Shown one piece after another: positions 34,763-42,805 of a stretch of DNA of 64,000 nt. The notes under the pieces were generated by a model that was not told the DNA's origin, searched no databases, and saw only the letters and a list, made by a program, of their open reading frames with translations. Where the stretch lies: positions 1-64,000 of the forward strand of contig JBDHQI010000016.1 of NCBI GenBank assembly GCA_039806955.1, written 5' to 3'. This stretch comes from JADLHS01 sp039806955 (GTDB lineage Bacteria; Verrucomicrobiota; Verrucomicrobiia; Limisphaerales; JADLHS01). How positions within the stretch are numbered: position 1 is the stretch's first letter; each line of letters begins with the position of its first letter. A program made the position numbers and the translations under genes.

Positions 34763-35866
34763 TCAGACATTGAATTTGAAGTGCATCACGTCGCCGTCCT
34801 GCACCACGTATTCCTTGCCTTCCATCCGGTAAAGCCCTCGCTCGCGTGCCCTGGCGACGGAGGCGCACTCGATCAAATCCGCATACGCCACGGTTTCGGC
34901 TTTGATGAAGCCACGCTCAAAATCCGAGTGAATGACCCCGGCCGCCTTGGGCGCGGTATCGCCCGCATGAATCGTCCACGCGCGCACCTCCTTTTCACCT
35001 GCGGTGAAATAGGTGCGCAAACCCAACAAGTGATACGTCGCACGAATCAGCCCGCCGACACCGCTTTCATCCACCCCAAGCTCCTTGAGAAAATCTTTGG
35101 CCTCCTCGGGCGAGAGATCCATCAAATCACTCTCGATCTGCGCGCTGATGACCACCGCTTCACAGGCCAGATGCGCCTTCACGTATTCTTCCACTTTTTG
35201 GACGAACGGATTTTGGTGTCCCTGCGCCAGCTCATCTTCTTTGACGTTGCATGCAAAAATCGTCGGCTTATCTGTCAGGAGAAAAAAGCTCTGCGCCAGG
35301 TGCTTTTCTTCCGGCGTGAGTTCGACCGTGAGCGCGGGTTTACCTGCGTCCAAGGCGACTTCAATTTTGGCGAGTATGGCGTCTTCCGCCACGGCTTCCT
35401 TATGGCCGCGCTTGACTTCCTTGGCCAGTTTTTCGCGGCGTTTTTTCACCGTGTCAAGGTCGGCCAGCACCAGTTCCGTGTTGATGATTTCAATGTCACG
35501 CACCGGATCCACGCTGCCGGAAACATGGTGGATATCAGCGTTCTCGAAGCAACGCACCACCTGCACGATCGCGTCCACTTCGCGGATGTGGCTGAGAAAC
35601 TTGTTACCCAAACCCTCCCCGGCACTGGCTCCTTTCACCAGCCCGGCGATGTCCACGAACTCGATTGCCGCCGGAATCACCACCGTGGTTTTGGCGATCT
35701 TTTGTAACTCGTACAGCCGCGCGTCCGGCACGGTGACGATGCCGACGTTCGGGTCAATGGTGCAAAACGGATAATTGGCCGCCTCCGCTTTGCGCGTGCG
35801 CGTGACGGCATTGAACAAGGTGGATTTACCCACGTTGGGCAGCCCGACGATTCCAGCTCTTAGCAT
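34763..35866 (-). CDS. ychF: Redox-regulated ATPase YchF (Obg family)
   Basis: 367 aa. G1 GLPNVGKSTLFNAVT, G3 DIAGLVKGASAGEGLG, and the YchF-specific NVKEDE in place of NKxD, which makes it prefer ATP. C-terminal TGS-like region ends GDVMHFKFNV. Ribosome- and stress-linked regulator. Transcribed away from a nearby Xre-type gene, convergent with the amidase gene. Confidence 0.97.
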   Translation of the reverse strand: MLRAGIVGLPNVGKSTLFNAVTRTRKAEAANYPFCTIDPNVGIVTVPDARLYELQKIAKTTVVIPAAIEFVDIAGLVKGASAGEGLGNKFLSHIREVDAIVQVVRCFENADIHHVSGSVDPVRDIEIINTELVLADLDTVKKRREKLAKEVKRGHKEAVAEDAILAKIEVALDAGKPALTVELTPEEKHLAQSFFLLTDKPTIFACNVKEDELAQGHQNPFVQKVEEYVKAHLACEAVVISAQIESDLMDLSPEEAKDFLKELGVDESGVGGLIRATYHLLGLRTYFTAGEKEVRAWTIHAGDTAPKAAGVIHSDFERGFIKAETVAYADLIECASVARARERGLYRMEGKEYVVQDGDVMHFKFNV

Positions 35867-35952
35867 AAATTCAGGAGCGTGATGCTAGTGCCAGAAACAC
35901 TTCGACTCAATCCATTATCAGTTAAACCGGGCAAATTGAATGCGCCAACTGA

Positions 35953-36210
35953 TTACTGAGAACTGGTGCGGTCTTTGTCGTTTGTAAAGTTGCTCAAATG
36001 TTCGGAGGATTTCTTGTATTCCAAAATATCTCCGGGCTGGCATTCCAACGCTTTGCAAATTGCTTCCAAAGTTGAGAATCGGACCGCTTTGGCTTTGCCG
36101 TTTTTCAAGACGGAAATGTTGGCCATCGTGATGCCGACTTTCTCGGTAAGCTCGGTGACGCTCATTTTCCGCTTCGCCAACATGACGTCGATGTTAATGA
36201 TGATTGCCAT
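35953..36210 (-). CDS. Xre-family (YozG-like) helix-turn-helix regulator
   Basis: 85 aa. IINIDVMLAKRKMSVTELTE, EKVGITMANISVLKNGKAKA and FSTLEAICKALECQPGDILE are the five-helix Xre fold. This subgroup is usually the second gene after a DUF2975 membrane protein, and the remnant of such a gene is directly upstream. Likely autoregulator left without its partner. Confidence 0.85.
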   Translation of the reverse strand: MAIIINIDVMLAKRKMSVTELTEKVGITMANISVLKNGKAKAVRFSTLEAICKALECQPGDILEYKKSSEHLSNFTNDKDRTSSQ

Positions 36211-36220
36211 GCTGGTCTCG

Positions 36221-36340
36221 TTATACGGTTAAGTCGTTTTCGGACTTCATCTCGACGGCGCTTTGCAGCGTTTTTTCAAAAACAGCCGCAGCAGTGGCGA
36301 CTACGACCGAGATAAAAATCAGGAAAACTTTGTCCGCGTG
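36221..36340 (-). pseudogene. C-terminal remnant of a DUF2975 membrane protein
   Basis: Minus-strand frame encoding KVFLIFISVVVATAAAVFE and ending SAVEMKSENDLTV, the typical end of DUF2975 proteins. Everything upstream is replaced by the start of the DUF4160 gene on the opposite strand, so most of the gene is gone. Confidence 0.6.
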
Positions 36341-36576
36341 AGTCCGACCATTTTCCGGTATCGCAGTTACCGGTTTTATTTCTTCTCGCGTGAAGAGCCC
36401 CGGATGCACATGCATGTGATCTCGCCGGATGGCGAGGCGAAATCTGGTTGGAGCCGGAGATCGCGCTGGCCGTGAACAAGAGCCTGGGCGCGACGGAACT
36501 GAATGAGTTGTTGAAAATCGTCGCGGAACGACAAAATGAAATCCGAGAACACTGGCATCGTCACTTCGGGCGTTGA
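36338..36576 (+). pseudogene. DUF4160 gene, frameshifted
   Basis: GTG at 36338 starts SPTIFRYRSYRFYFFSREEP and RMHMHVISPDGEAK, the DUF4160 core. The frame then breaks (one base lost near 36442) and the expected end, LEPEIALAVNKSLGATELNE to HWHRHFGR, continues in the next frame to TGA at 36576. The downstream DUF2442 partner overlaps it and is intact. Confidence 0.75.
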
Positions 36577-36799
36577 GGTGCTCAACGTCTCGCCGAACGG
36601 GTTCTGGCTGTGCGTCGCCGGACGGGAGTTTTTTCTGGCGTACGATGAGTTTCCGTGGTTTCGCAACGCCACGCTCGCGCAACTCTTCAAAGTTGAGTTA
36701 CTACATCAAACCCATCTCTACTGGCCGGACTTGGACGTGGATTTGGACTTGGATCGGGTCGCACAGCCCGAGAAATATCCTTTGATCGCCAAGGCTTGA
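36536..36799 (+). CDS. DUF2442 domain protein
   Basis: 87 aa with the DUF2442 signature GREFFLAYDEFPWFRNA and a C-terminal WPDLDVDLDLDRVAQPEKYP. Overlaps the frameshifted DUF4160 gene by about 40 bases, the usual arrangement of this small toxin-antitoxin-like pair. With DUF4160 broken, it is probably an orphan. Confidence 0.85.
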   Translation: MKSENTGIVTSGVEVLNVSPNGFWLCVAGREFFLAYDEFPWFRNATLAQLFKVELLHQTHLYWPDLDVDLDLDRVAQPEKYPLIAKA

Positions 36800-36864
36800 T
36801 TCAATTGGAGAGTAAGGAAAAAGATGCGCCACTGGCCGACGGCCAGCAGGTGCGGAATGTTCAG

Positions 36865-37206
36865 TCAAGGTTCGCCTTCCAGAATCCCTGTGAGTCTCTC
36901 CAAAAGATTGGGCACATCGTCGGTAATGGTTTGCCAGACGATTTCGTAATCCACGCCGCCATAATCGTGGATCAGACGGTCGCGCATCCCCGCCATCAGT
37001 CGCCACGGCAGTTCAGGATGTTCCTCGCGAAACTGTTGCGGCACTTGCTTGGTCGCTTCCCCAATGATTTCCAGGCTGCGAACGAAGGCGCGTTTCAAAT
37101 CCTCGTTGGCAAGAAATTCATCCCGGGTCAAATCCGTCGTGCGCCGGGTGAGATAATCGCCCTCGTCGCGAATGTGCCGCGGCGGTTCAAGCGGCGATTT
37201 GAGCAT
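36865..37206 (-). CDS. HepT-like (DUF86) toxin
   Basis: 113 aa from ATG 37206 (MLKSPLEPPRHIRDEGDYL). The HEPN motif R-x4-H is RDRLIHDY, with SLEIIGEATKQVP upstream as usual for HepT. HepT is an RNase-type toxin whose MntA partner silences it by adding AMP to the conserved Tyr beside the motif. Overlaps the MntA-type gene by 20 bases; both run on the minus strand between obgE and the DUF2442 gene. Confidence 0.87.
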   Translation of the reverse strand: MLKSPLEPPRHIRDEGDYLTRRTTDLTRDEFLANEDLKRAFVRSLEIIGEATKQVPQQFREEHPELPWRLMAGMRDRLIHDYGGVDYEIVWQTITDDVPNLLERLTGILEGEP

Positions 37207-37525
37207 ATTGCACTTCGCGAAGAATATGTGGGCCGATGTAGGGGCTGAGGCTTTCCGGCGTGACCAGTTCGACGCGCCGCTGGAACAGGGCTTCGAGGTA
37301 GTCCGCGAGGTCAATCAGATTGGCGAGCGTCTTGTGACCCGGCGCGAAGTCCACCAACACGTCCACGTCGCTGTCCGCGCGCTCCTCGCCGCGCAGGCAG
37401 GAGCCGAACACGCCCAGGCGGTTCACGCCAAAACGTTGCAAGTCCGTCCGGCGGGCTTCGAGTTGATCGAGAAACTTGCTGTTGGTTGCCGGCTGCATGT
37501 TCAAAGCGTGTGGAAGCTTTGCCAC
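37187..37525 (-). CDS. MntA-like nucleotidyltransferase antitoxin
   Basis: 112 aa (or 103 from ATG 37498). The minimal nucleotidyltransferase motif is GVFGSCLRGEERADSDVDVL then VDFAPG, giving G-S-x-x-R-G-x9-D-x-D. Precedes and overlaps hepT. 26 bases after the obgE stop, so it may share that transcript. Confidence 0.87.
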   Translation of the reverse strand: MAKLPHALNMQPATNSKFLDQLEARRTDLQRFGVNRLGVFGSCLRGEERADSDVDVLVDFAPGHKTLANLIDLADYLEALFQRRVELVTPESLSPYIGPHILREVQYAQIAA

Positions 37526-37550
37526 AGATGCGCGGCGATTTCAAGTCCGG

Positions 37551-38738
37551 CTATGGCGCGCTTGTCTCTTCCACCGCCTCGCGAATCAACTTTTTGAACT
37601 TGTCGATGCCTTCATCGAAGCCGGCGGCAATCGGCAGCACGGGCGTCTTCTTCACCTTGCGTTTGAACTTCTTCAAGTTTTCCTCCGCCACCGCTTCGTC
37701 CATCTTGTTGGCGACGACGTAGCGCGGCTTCTCCAGCAACTCCGGGTCGTAAAGCTCCAGTTCGTGCAGCAGTTGCGCGTAATCGTCCCACGGGGTGCGG
37801 TTGTCCGTGCCCGCCATGTCGAGCAGCAGCACGAGAATCTTGCAGCGTTTGATGTGGCGGAGAAACGCGTGGCCGAGGCCGACGTTTTGATGCGCGCCCG
37901 CGATCAAACCCGGCACGTCGCAAACGGTGATCCGCTGGTAATCGGAATATTCCACAATCCCAATCTGCGGATGCAACGTGGTGAAGGGGTAGGGCGCAAT
38001 CTTCGGGCGCGCGCGGGAGATCGCCGTGAGCAGCGTGGATTTGCCGGCGTTCGGGTAACCCACCAAGCCGACCTCGGCCACGATGCGTAGTTCAAACAGA
38101 TAATGACCTTCAGTGCCGGGTTCACCCGGTTGCGCAAAACGGGGCGTCTGCCGGACAGCGGTAGCAAAGTTGCGATTGCCCAAACCGCCCCGCCCGCCTT
38201 TGCACAGCACAAATTGTTGTCCGTGCTTGGTGAGATCGGCAACCAGCTCCCCCTTGGCGCCATCTGTGATTTTCTCTGCCTCCGGCTCATCCTGGCTCAA
38301 ATCGTACTCCATCGCTTGTATGTTCCCGGCTCGGCGTAAAACCGGTCGTTGTCCACTGCTGACTTTTAGCTGCGCGGGGTCATTGTCGGATTTGTCTGCG
38401 CCGGCGCCATCGGGGGCGGATTCAGTGGGTTTGTCGGCGTCCGGGAGTTTCCAGATTAACGTGCCGCAAGGGACTTTGATGATCAGATCCTTTCCGGCGT
38501 GACCATCCATTCCTTTGCCCTTGCCCGCTTCGCCAGCCTCGGCGATCAAGCGGGGGACGTAATACTGGGCGATTAGATTATTCAGGTCATGATCCGCCTG
38601 CAAAATCACGCTGCCGCCCCGGCCGCCATTGCCGCCGCTCGGACCGCCTTTGGGCCGATAAGCTTCGCGATGGAAAGCCACGCAACCAGCGCCGCCGTGA
38701 CCGGCGCGCGCGTAAATTTTGATCTCATCAATAAACAT
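37551..38738 (-). CDS. obgE: Obg GTPase (CgtA) with an unusual N-terminal insertion
   Basis: 395 aa. Obg glycine-rich fold (GHGGAGCVAFHREAYRPKGG then PSGGNGGRGG), G1 VGYPNAGKSTLLTA, G3 CDVPGLIAG and G4 VANKMDEA. Residues ~99-162, between CGTLIWKL and KGELVADLTKHG, form an extra ~60-residue, charged, low-complexity segment that the standard domain lacks. Ribosome assembly/stringent-response GTPase. Third gene of the rplU-rpmA-obgE order. Confidence 0.96.
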   Translation of the reverse strand: MFIDEIKIYARAGHGGAGCVAFHREAYRPKGGPSGGNGGRGGSVILQADHDLNNLIAQYYVPRLIAEAGEAGKGKGMDGHAGKDLIIKVPCGTLIWKLPDADKPTESAPDGAGADKSDNDPAQLKVSSGQRPVLRRAGNIQAMEYDLSQDEPEAEKITDGAKGELVADLTKHGQQFVLCKGGRGGLGNRNFATAVRQTPRFAQPGEPGTEGHYLFELRIVAEVGLVGYPNAGKSTLLTAISRARPKIAPYPFTTLHPQIGIVEYSDYQRITVCDVPGLIAGAHQNVGLGHAFLRHIKRCKILVLLLDMAGTDNRTPWDDYAQLLHELELYDPELLEKPRYVVANKMDEAVAEENLKKFKRKVKKTPVLPIAAGFDEGIDKFKKLIREAVEETSAP

Positions 38739-38827
38739 CCTGAAAAAGTCCTGAACGCTTGAGCGGATCGTGCCTCATCCGTTGGCTCAGATGCTGAATG
38801 TTCCTGCCGCAGTGCGGTTGCGATGGA

Positions 38828-38861
38828 GAAAACAAAAAAGGCGAGGCGTGGGCCTCGCCTG
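38828..38861 (-). terminator. Rho-independent terminator after rpmA
   Basis: On the minus strand, GGCGAGGC-CCAC-GCCTCGCC (38840-38859) is followed by TTTTTTGTTTT. It lies 18 bases past the rpmA stop and ahead of obgE, so it should cut ribosomal-protein transcripts off or attenuate them before obgE. Confidence 0.85.
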
Positions 38862-38878
38862 GAAATTTTCTCGTGACG

Positions 38879-39148
38879 TTAATTTTGTGCCGCCGTTTTT
38901 TCAGGCGTGGCGACCACGTTGACACGACGTCCACCTTTGTCAAAGTGAACCTGCCCGTCTTTGAGCGCAAACAAAGTCCAATCCCGGCCCGTGCCCACAT
39001 TGGTGCCAGCAATCCACTTGGACCCGCGCTGCCGGACGATGATGCTGCCGGCGCGCACAGCTTCGCCGCCAAATTCTTTAATGCCCAGGCGTTTGCTGAC
39101 GCTGTCGCGACCGTTCTTGACGCTACCTTGACCTTTTTTATGTGCCAT
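38879..39148 (-). CDS. rpmA: 50S ribosomal protein L27
   Basis: 89 aa: MAHKKGQGSVKNGRDSVSKR then LGIKEFGGEAVRAGSIIVRQRG. The short N-terminal tail that reaches the peptidyl-transferase centre is intact. A short C-terminal extension (VVATPEKTAAQN) follows the domain. Second gene after rplU. Confidence 0.98.
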   Translation of the reverse strand: MAHKKGQGSVKNGRDSVSKRLGIKEFGGEAVRAGSIIVRQRGSKWIAGTNVGTGRDWTLFALKDGQVHFDKGGRRVNVVATPEKTAAQN

Positions 39149-39190
39149 AAATCAGTTGATGGTTTTCAGTTGAGAGTGGATGGCAAAGAA

Positions 39191-39505
39191 TCAGGCGTTG
39201 ATGGACTTGACCTTGACGACCGTCAACTCCTGCCGATGGCCAATGGTTTTGTGGTGGCCTTTGCGGCGTTTCATCTTGAACGTGAGCTTCTTCTCGCCGC
39301 GAATGTGCTTTACGATGTCGGCTTCCACCGTGGCGCCGGCCACGACTGGAGTGCCGATCGCCACCTTGCCGTCATGGTTGATCAATAACACGCGGTCGAA
39401 GGTGACGGGCTGCCCCGCCTCCACGGCCAGGCGTTCAATTTCCAAGGTATCGCCCGTACTGACGCGATACTGTTTGCTTCCGGTTTCTAAAATGCAATAG
39501 CTCAC
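39191..39505 (-). CDS. rplU: 50S ribosomal protein L21
   Basis: 104 aa from GTG 39505 (encodes fMet-SYCILETGSKQYRVSTGDTL) with GAGG seven bases upstream; the longer frame adds 24 unrelated residues. TFKMKRRKGHHKTIGHRQEL is the conserved rRNA-binding C-terminus. Leads the L21-L27 pair. Confidence 0.96.
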   Translation of the reverse strand: MSYCILETGSKQYRVSTGDTLEIERLAVEAGQPVTFDRVLLINHDGKVAIGTPVVAGATVEADIVKHIRGEKKLTFKMKRRKGHHKTIGHRQELTVVKVKSINA

Positions 39506-39608
39506 AATAATCCTCAAGAATTCCTCTCCGACACCGAAAAGGGAAACGTATTGTAAGGCAGGCCGGCGGTCTGGCAATACAAATTATCAGCTAAAAAGTA
39601 GAGCAAAA

Positions 39609-41300
39609 CTAAGCTTCTGGTTCGTCGCGGTAGCGGTAGCGCGTGGCGACGATGGTGAACAGGATGCCCACTACGGCCATCATGGCGGCATAGAAAAAGA
39701 AGCGTCCCGATGAAACACTTTCGTCGCCGTGTCCGCTGCCCAGTTTGGTGATGGTCACAATGAGCAGATTGCCCACGGCGGTCGTGAGCAGGAAAAAGCT
39801 CATGATGGTGCTTTTCATTGAGGCGGCGGCCTGGGTGTAGGCAAATTCCAATCCGGTGGTGGACACCAGAATTTCCGCCGTGGTTAAAATCAAATAGGGC
39901 CAGGCTTGCAGGGCCAGACTCAAGGTCGAGCCGCCTTCCAGTTGTTGCTGGTACATAGCCACCAGCACAAAACAAAAGGTCATCATTAACATGCCGGTGG
40001 ACATGCGCCGCAGTGGCGTGACTCGCAGGCCGAGTTTTTCGATCAGCGGGTACAACCACCACGTCATGACCGGCAACAGGATCAGCACCAGGATGGCATT
40101 CAGCGATTGCATTTGCTCCGCGCCGACGTTCAACCCGAGGAAGCGGAAGGATTGCATTTGCGAACCCTGCATCACCCAGGTGGAGAGCGATTGATCCCAC
40201 AGGGTCCAGAAGGGCACGATAAACGAGAACACCGCCAGGATGGGAGCGACCGATCGCGCCGCGGCAATCTCCTGCGCGTCAAAGCGGCCGCGCGCCCCCA
40301 CCCAGAACGCTTCGGGCAATTCAGAGCGAAACCACAGACTCGCCACCAGCAGCAGCCCCAGCCAAAGCCCGAGCAAACTCACCGCCACCCAGCCGATTCC
40401 CAGCACGTACGTAGGGGTGGGGGAGGAAAAAATGTCAAATAGCGCCACGGTCAACATGCCCGCCGTGGCCAGCACCGGCAGCACGGCGGAGGTCAGTACC
40501 GATATGTAGGAAGCCACACGGACGGAGCCGGGCGCGCGATGCGAGTTCCGGAACGCCTCGAAAAACACGGTGAAGAAGCCGGCAGTACGGGTGGTTCGTG
40601 CGGGTGGTCGGCGAATGTAATGCTTCGTTCCCAACCAGAAAATCAACGTGGCCAGAGCCATCAAAATACCCGGCACGCCAAAGGCCCAACTGTAACCGCC
40701 GAAGCCGCCCTCCTTCATCTGCCAGAGGATGCGATCAAAGAAATTGGCATCGGCGGCGAGCGGCACCTGTTGGGCGGCGATCCAGGGAATGATTAAAAAC
40801 GAAAAGAAGGAACCAAAATTGATGGAGAAATAGAAGGCGGCGTAAGCCTTCCGGATCAAATCGCCCTGGTCGGAGGTGAATTGATCTCCCATGAAGGCGG
40901 AGACGCACGGTTTGATGCCGCCCGAGCCAAAGGCAATCAGTGCCAGGCCGACGTACAGACAGTTTAATTTTGCGTCCGCCGTATGAAACAAATCGCTGGT
41001 GGCCAGCACGCCGTGTCCTACGCAATAGAACAGCGAAATCCAAAGGATGGTTTTGTAGCGCCCCCAGATGCGGTCCGACAACCAGCCGCCGAACAACGGC
41101 ATGAAGTAGTTGACGAACACGAACAGGTGGATGATGCCGGTGGCGTGATCCTTGGTTTGCAACAGAACCCCGGTGATGTAGAGCGCCAGAATGCTCCGCA
41201 TCCCGTAGTAACTGAAGCGCTCGGCGGCCTCGTTGCCGATGATGTATTTGATTTGTTTGGGCCACCGCGCCTTGGGCTGGACAGATGTTTCCGGATTCAT
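39609..41300 (-). CDS. POT/PTR family peptide transporter
   Basis: 563 aa with 12-14 hydrophobic segments. ERFSYYGMRSILALYITGVL is the PTR2 N-terminal signature (E-x-x-E/R-F-x-x-Y-G), and FYFSINFGSFFSFLIIPW the second. Proton-driven uptake of di- and tripeptides is the family role. Stands alone upstream of the rplU operon. Confidence 0.9.
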   Translation of the reverse strand: MNPETSVQPKARWPKQIKYIIGNEAAERFSYYGMRSILALYITGVLLQTKDHATGIIHLFVFVNYFMPLFGGWLSDRIWGRYKTILWISLFYCVGHGVLATSDLFHTADAKLNCLYVGLALIAFGSGGIKPCVSAFMGDQFTSDQGDLIRKAYAAFYFSINFGSFFSFLIIPWIAAQQVPLAADANFFDRILWQMKEGGFGGYSWAFGVPGILMALATLIFWLGTKHYIRRPPARTTRTAGFFTVFFEAFRNSHRAPGSVRVASYISVLTSAVLPVLATAGMLTVALFDIFSSPTPTYVLGIGWVAVSLLGLWLGLLLVASLWFRSELPEAFWVGARGRFDAQEIAAARSVAPILAVFSFIVPFWTLWDQSLSTWVMQGSQMQSFRFLGLNVGAEQMQSLNAILVLILLPVMTWWLYPLIEKLGLRVTPLRRMSTGMLMMTFCFVLVAMYQQQLEGGSTLSLALQAWPYLILTTAEILVSTTGLEFAYTQAAASMKSTIMSFFLLTTAVGNLLIVTITKLGSGHGDESVSSGRFFFYAAMMAVVGILFTIVATRYRYRDEPEA

Positions 41301-41429
41301 GCAGCTTACGATCGGGTGAATTAAACGAATCCGGCGAAACTGGCGAGCTTTTCTTTGGCCACCAACAAATTTTTATGGAACAAATCGGGCGGGCAGTTTA
41401 TAGCTCAAAGCTCAATTAATTCACGAATA

Positions 41430-42734
41430 ATGAAATTTTACGCAACTCTCCTGGGTGGATTGATCGGGGTGACGGTGCTGGTAATCAGTACGAAAGCGGA
41501 GAATTTCGGCACGACGAATGTTCGGGCACTGGAACATTTTCGCGCGGCGTTGCTGACGCTGGATCGGCCCGCGACAGTGGTGTCTTTTGGCGACTCGATG
41601 GCGGATTCCTACCGTTCAGTCACATATTACGTGATGAACCGGCTGAACACGCAATTGGGCAGCGCTGGATATTCCCTGAACAACTATCGCAACACCGCGC
41701 TGTGGCAGTTGGAAAACGGCGCCGCCAATCGGGGGCCGGATCAGTACTGGTTTTGCCGGTACGTGGCCGTGCCGCCCGGCGGTGCGATGTGGTGGTCGAA
41801 TCAGCCTAGTCCGGCAGGCGTGCTCGCCGACCAGGCCGGACTTTTCTATGTGAGTCACCCCGGTGGCGGCGGGTTCCGGCTGCGGCTTTCCACCAATGGC
41901 GCCCCCTGGGCCACGGTGCGGACGCTGGAGGGTTACAGCGCCGAACCGCAGGGGCATTTCGCCACAATCACCCTGCCGCTGGACCGCTATCGGCTGCGGG
42001 TGGAGAGCGACACCGGCACAAATTTCATCATCGGCCCATCTCTGGTCGCCACCCATGCTCCAGGCATTCACTCGGTTTTCATTGATTGGGGCGGCATTCA
42101 CCTGGGACAGGTCACCAACGTGCCAGCGGCCATTCGTGAACCTATTTTTGCCGGCCTCCAACCGGACCTGCTGATCTGGCACATGAAAGAAGACGGCACC
42201 AGCGCGACCAGCAATCGGATGGAGGCTTGTGAAACTTGGTGGCAAAACACGGCGTCTGCTTGCGACGTGATTTACATCGGTACCCCGTGGCTTTCCACGG
42301 ACCAGACCGGCACAACCACACCGGATCAAAATCGCGTGGTGCGGAGCATTGCCGTCGAGCACGGCCGCGTTTATGCGGATTTGATGCAGCCGACGATCAG
42401 TTACGACTGGCTGGTCGCACAGGGATTCATTGAGGACGACGGGACGCACCTCAACAACGCGGGCGGGCAATATTGCGCCAACGTCATGTGGGATGACTTG
42501 GGCTTTTTTACGCTGGGATTGGATTTGCGCATTGTGCTGCAATCCATTGGGGGGCAATTGCAGCTCAGTTACACAACCTCTCCGGCGGCGCGTTATCAGG
42601 TTGAATTTTCGCCGGATTTGCAAACCTGGACGCCGCTTTGGACCAATCCGGTTGCAGCGGCGACGTTTTCCACTAACTTCTTTCCGGAAAGTGGGCGGGG
42701 GTTTTATCGGTTGAATTTGACGCTGCCATATTAG
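41430..42734 (+). CDS. Secreted SGNH/GDSL-like hydrolase
   Basis: 434 aa from ATG 41430 with a signal peptide (MKFYATLLGGLIGVTVLVIS). VVSFGDSMADSYRSV is the GDS block, DLLIWHMKEDGTSATSNRME an Asn-containing middle block, and EDDGTHLNNAGGQY the Asp-x-x-His end, so the triad is present. The C-terminus YQVEFSPDLQTWTPLWTNP resembles a short verrucomicrobial Fn3-like extension. Possibly a surface esterase. Confidence 0.8.
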   Translation: MKFYATLLGGLIGVTVLVISTKAENFGTTNVRALEHFRAALLTLDRPATVVSFGDSMADSYRSVTYYVMNRLNTQLGSAGYSLNNYRNTALWQLENGAANRGPDQYWFCRYVAVPPGGAMWWSNQPSPAGVLADQAGLFYVSHPGGGGFRLRLSTNGAPWATVRTLEGYSAEPQGHFATITLPLDRYRLRVESDTGTNFIIGPSLVATHAPGIHSVFIDWGGIHLGQVTNVPAAIREPIFAGLQPDLLIWHMKEDGTSATSNRMEACETWWQNTASACDVIYIGTPWLSTDQTGTTTPDQNRVVRSIAVEHGRVYADLMQPTISYDWLVAQGFIEDDGTHLNNAGGQYCANVMWDDLGFFTLGLDLRIVLQSIGGQLQLSYTTSPAARYQVEFSPDLQTWTPLWTNPVAAATFSTNFFPESGRGFYRLNLTLPY

Positions 42735-42805
42735 AATCCGGCTTGAAGCTTGCGTCCGAGGGCAAAGCTCTGTTCAAATAGTCCCCGCTCGTTTCTACAG
42801 GCGCG

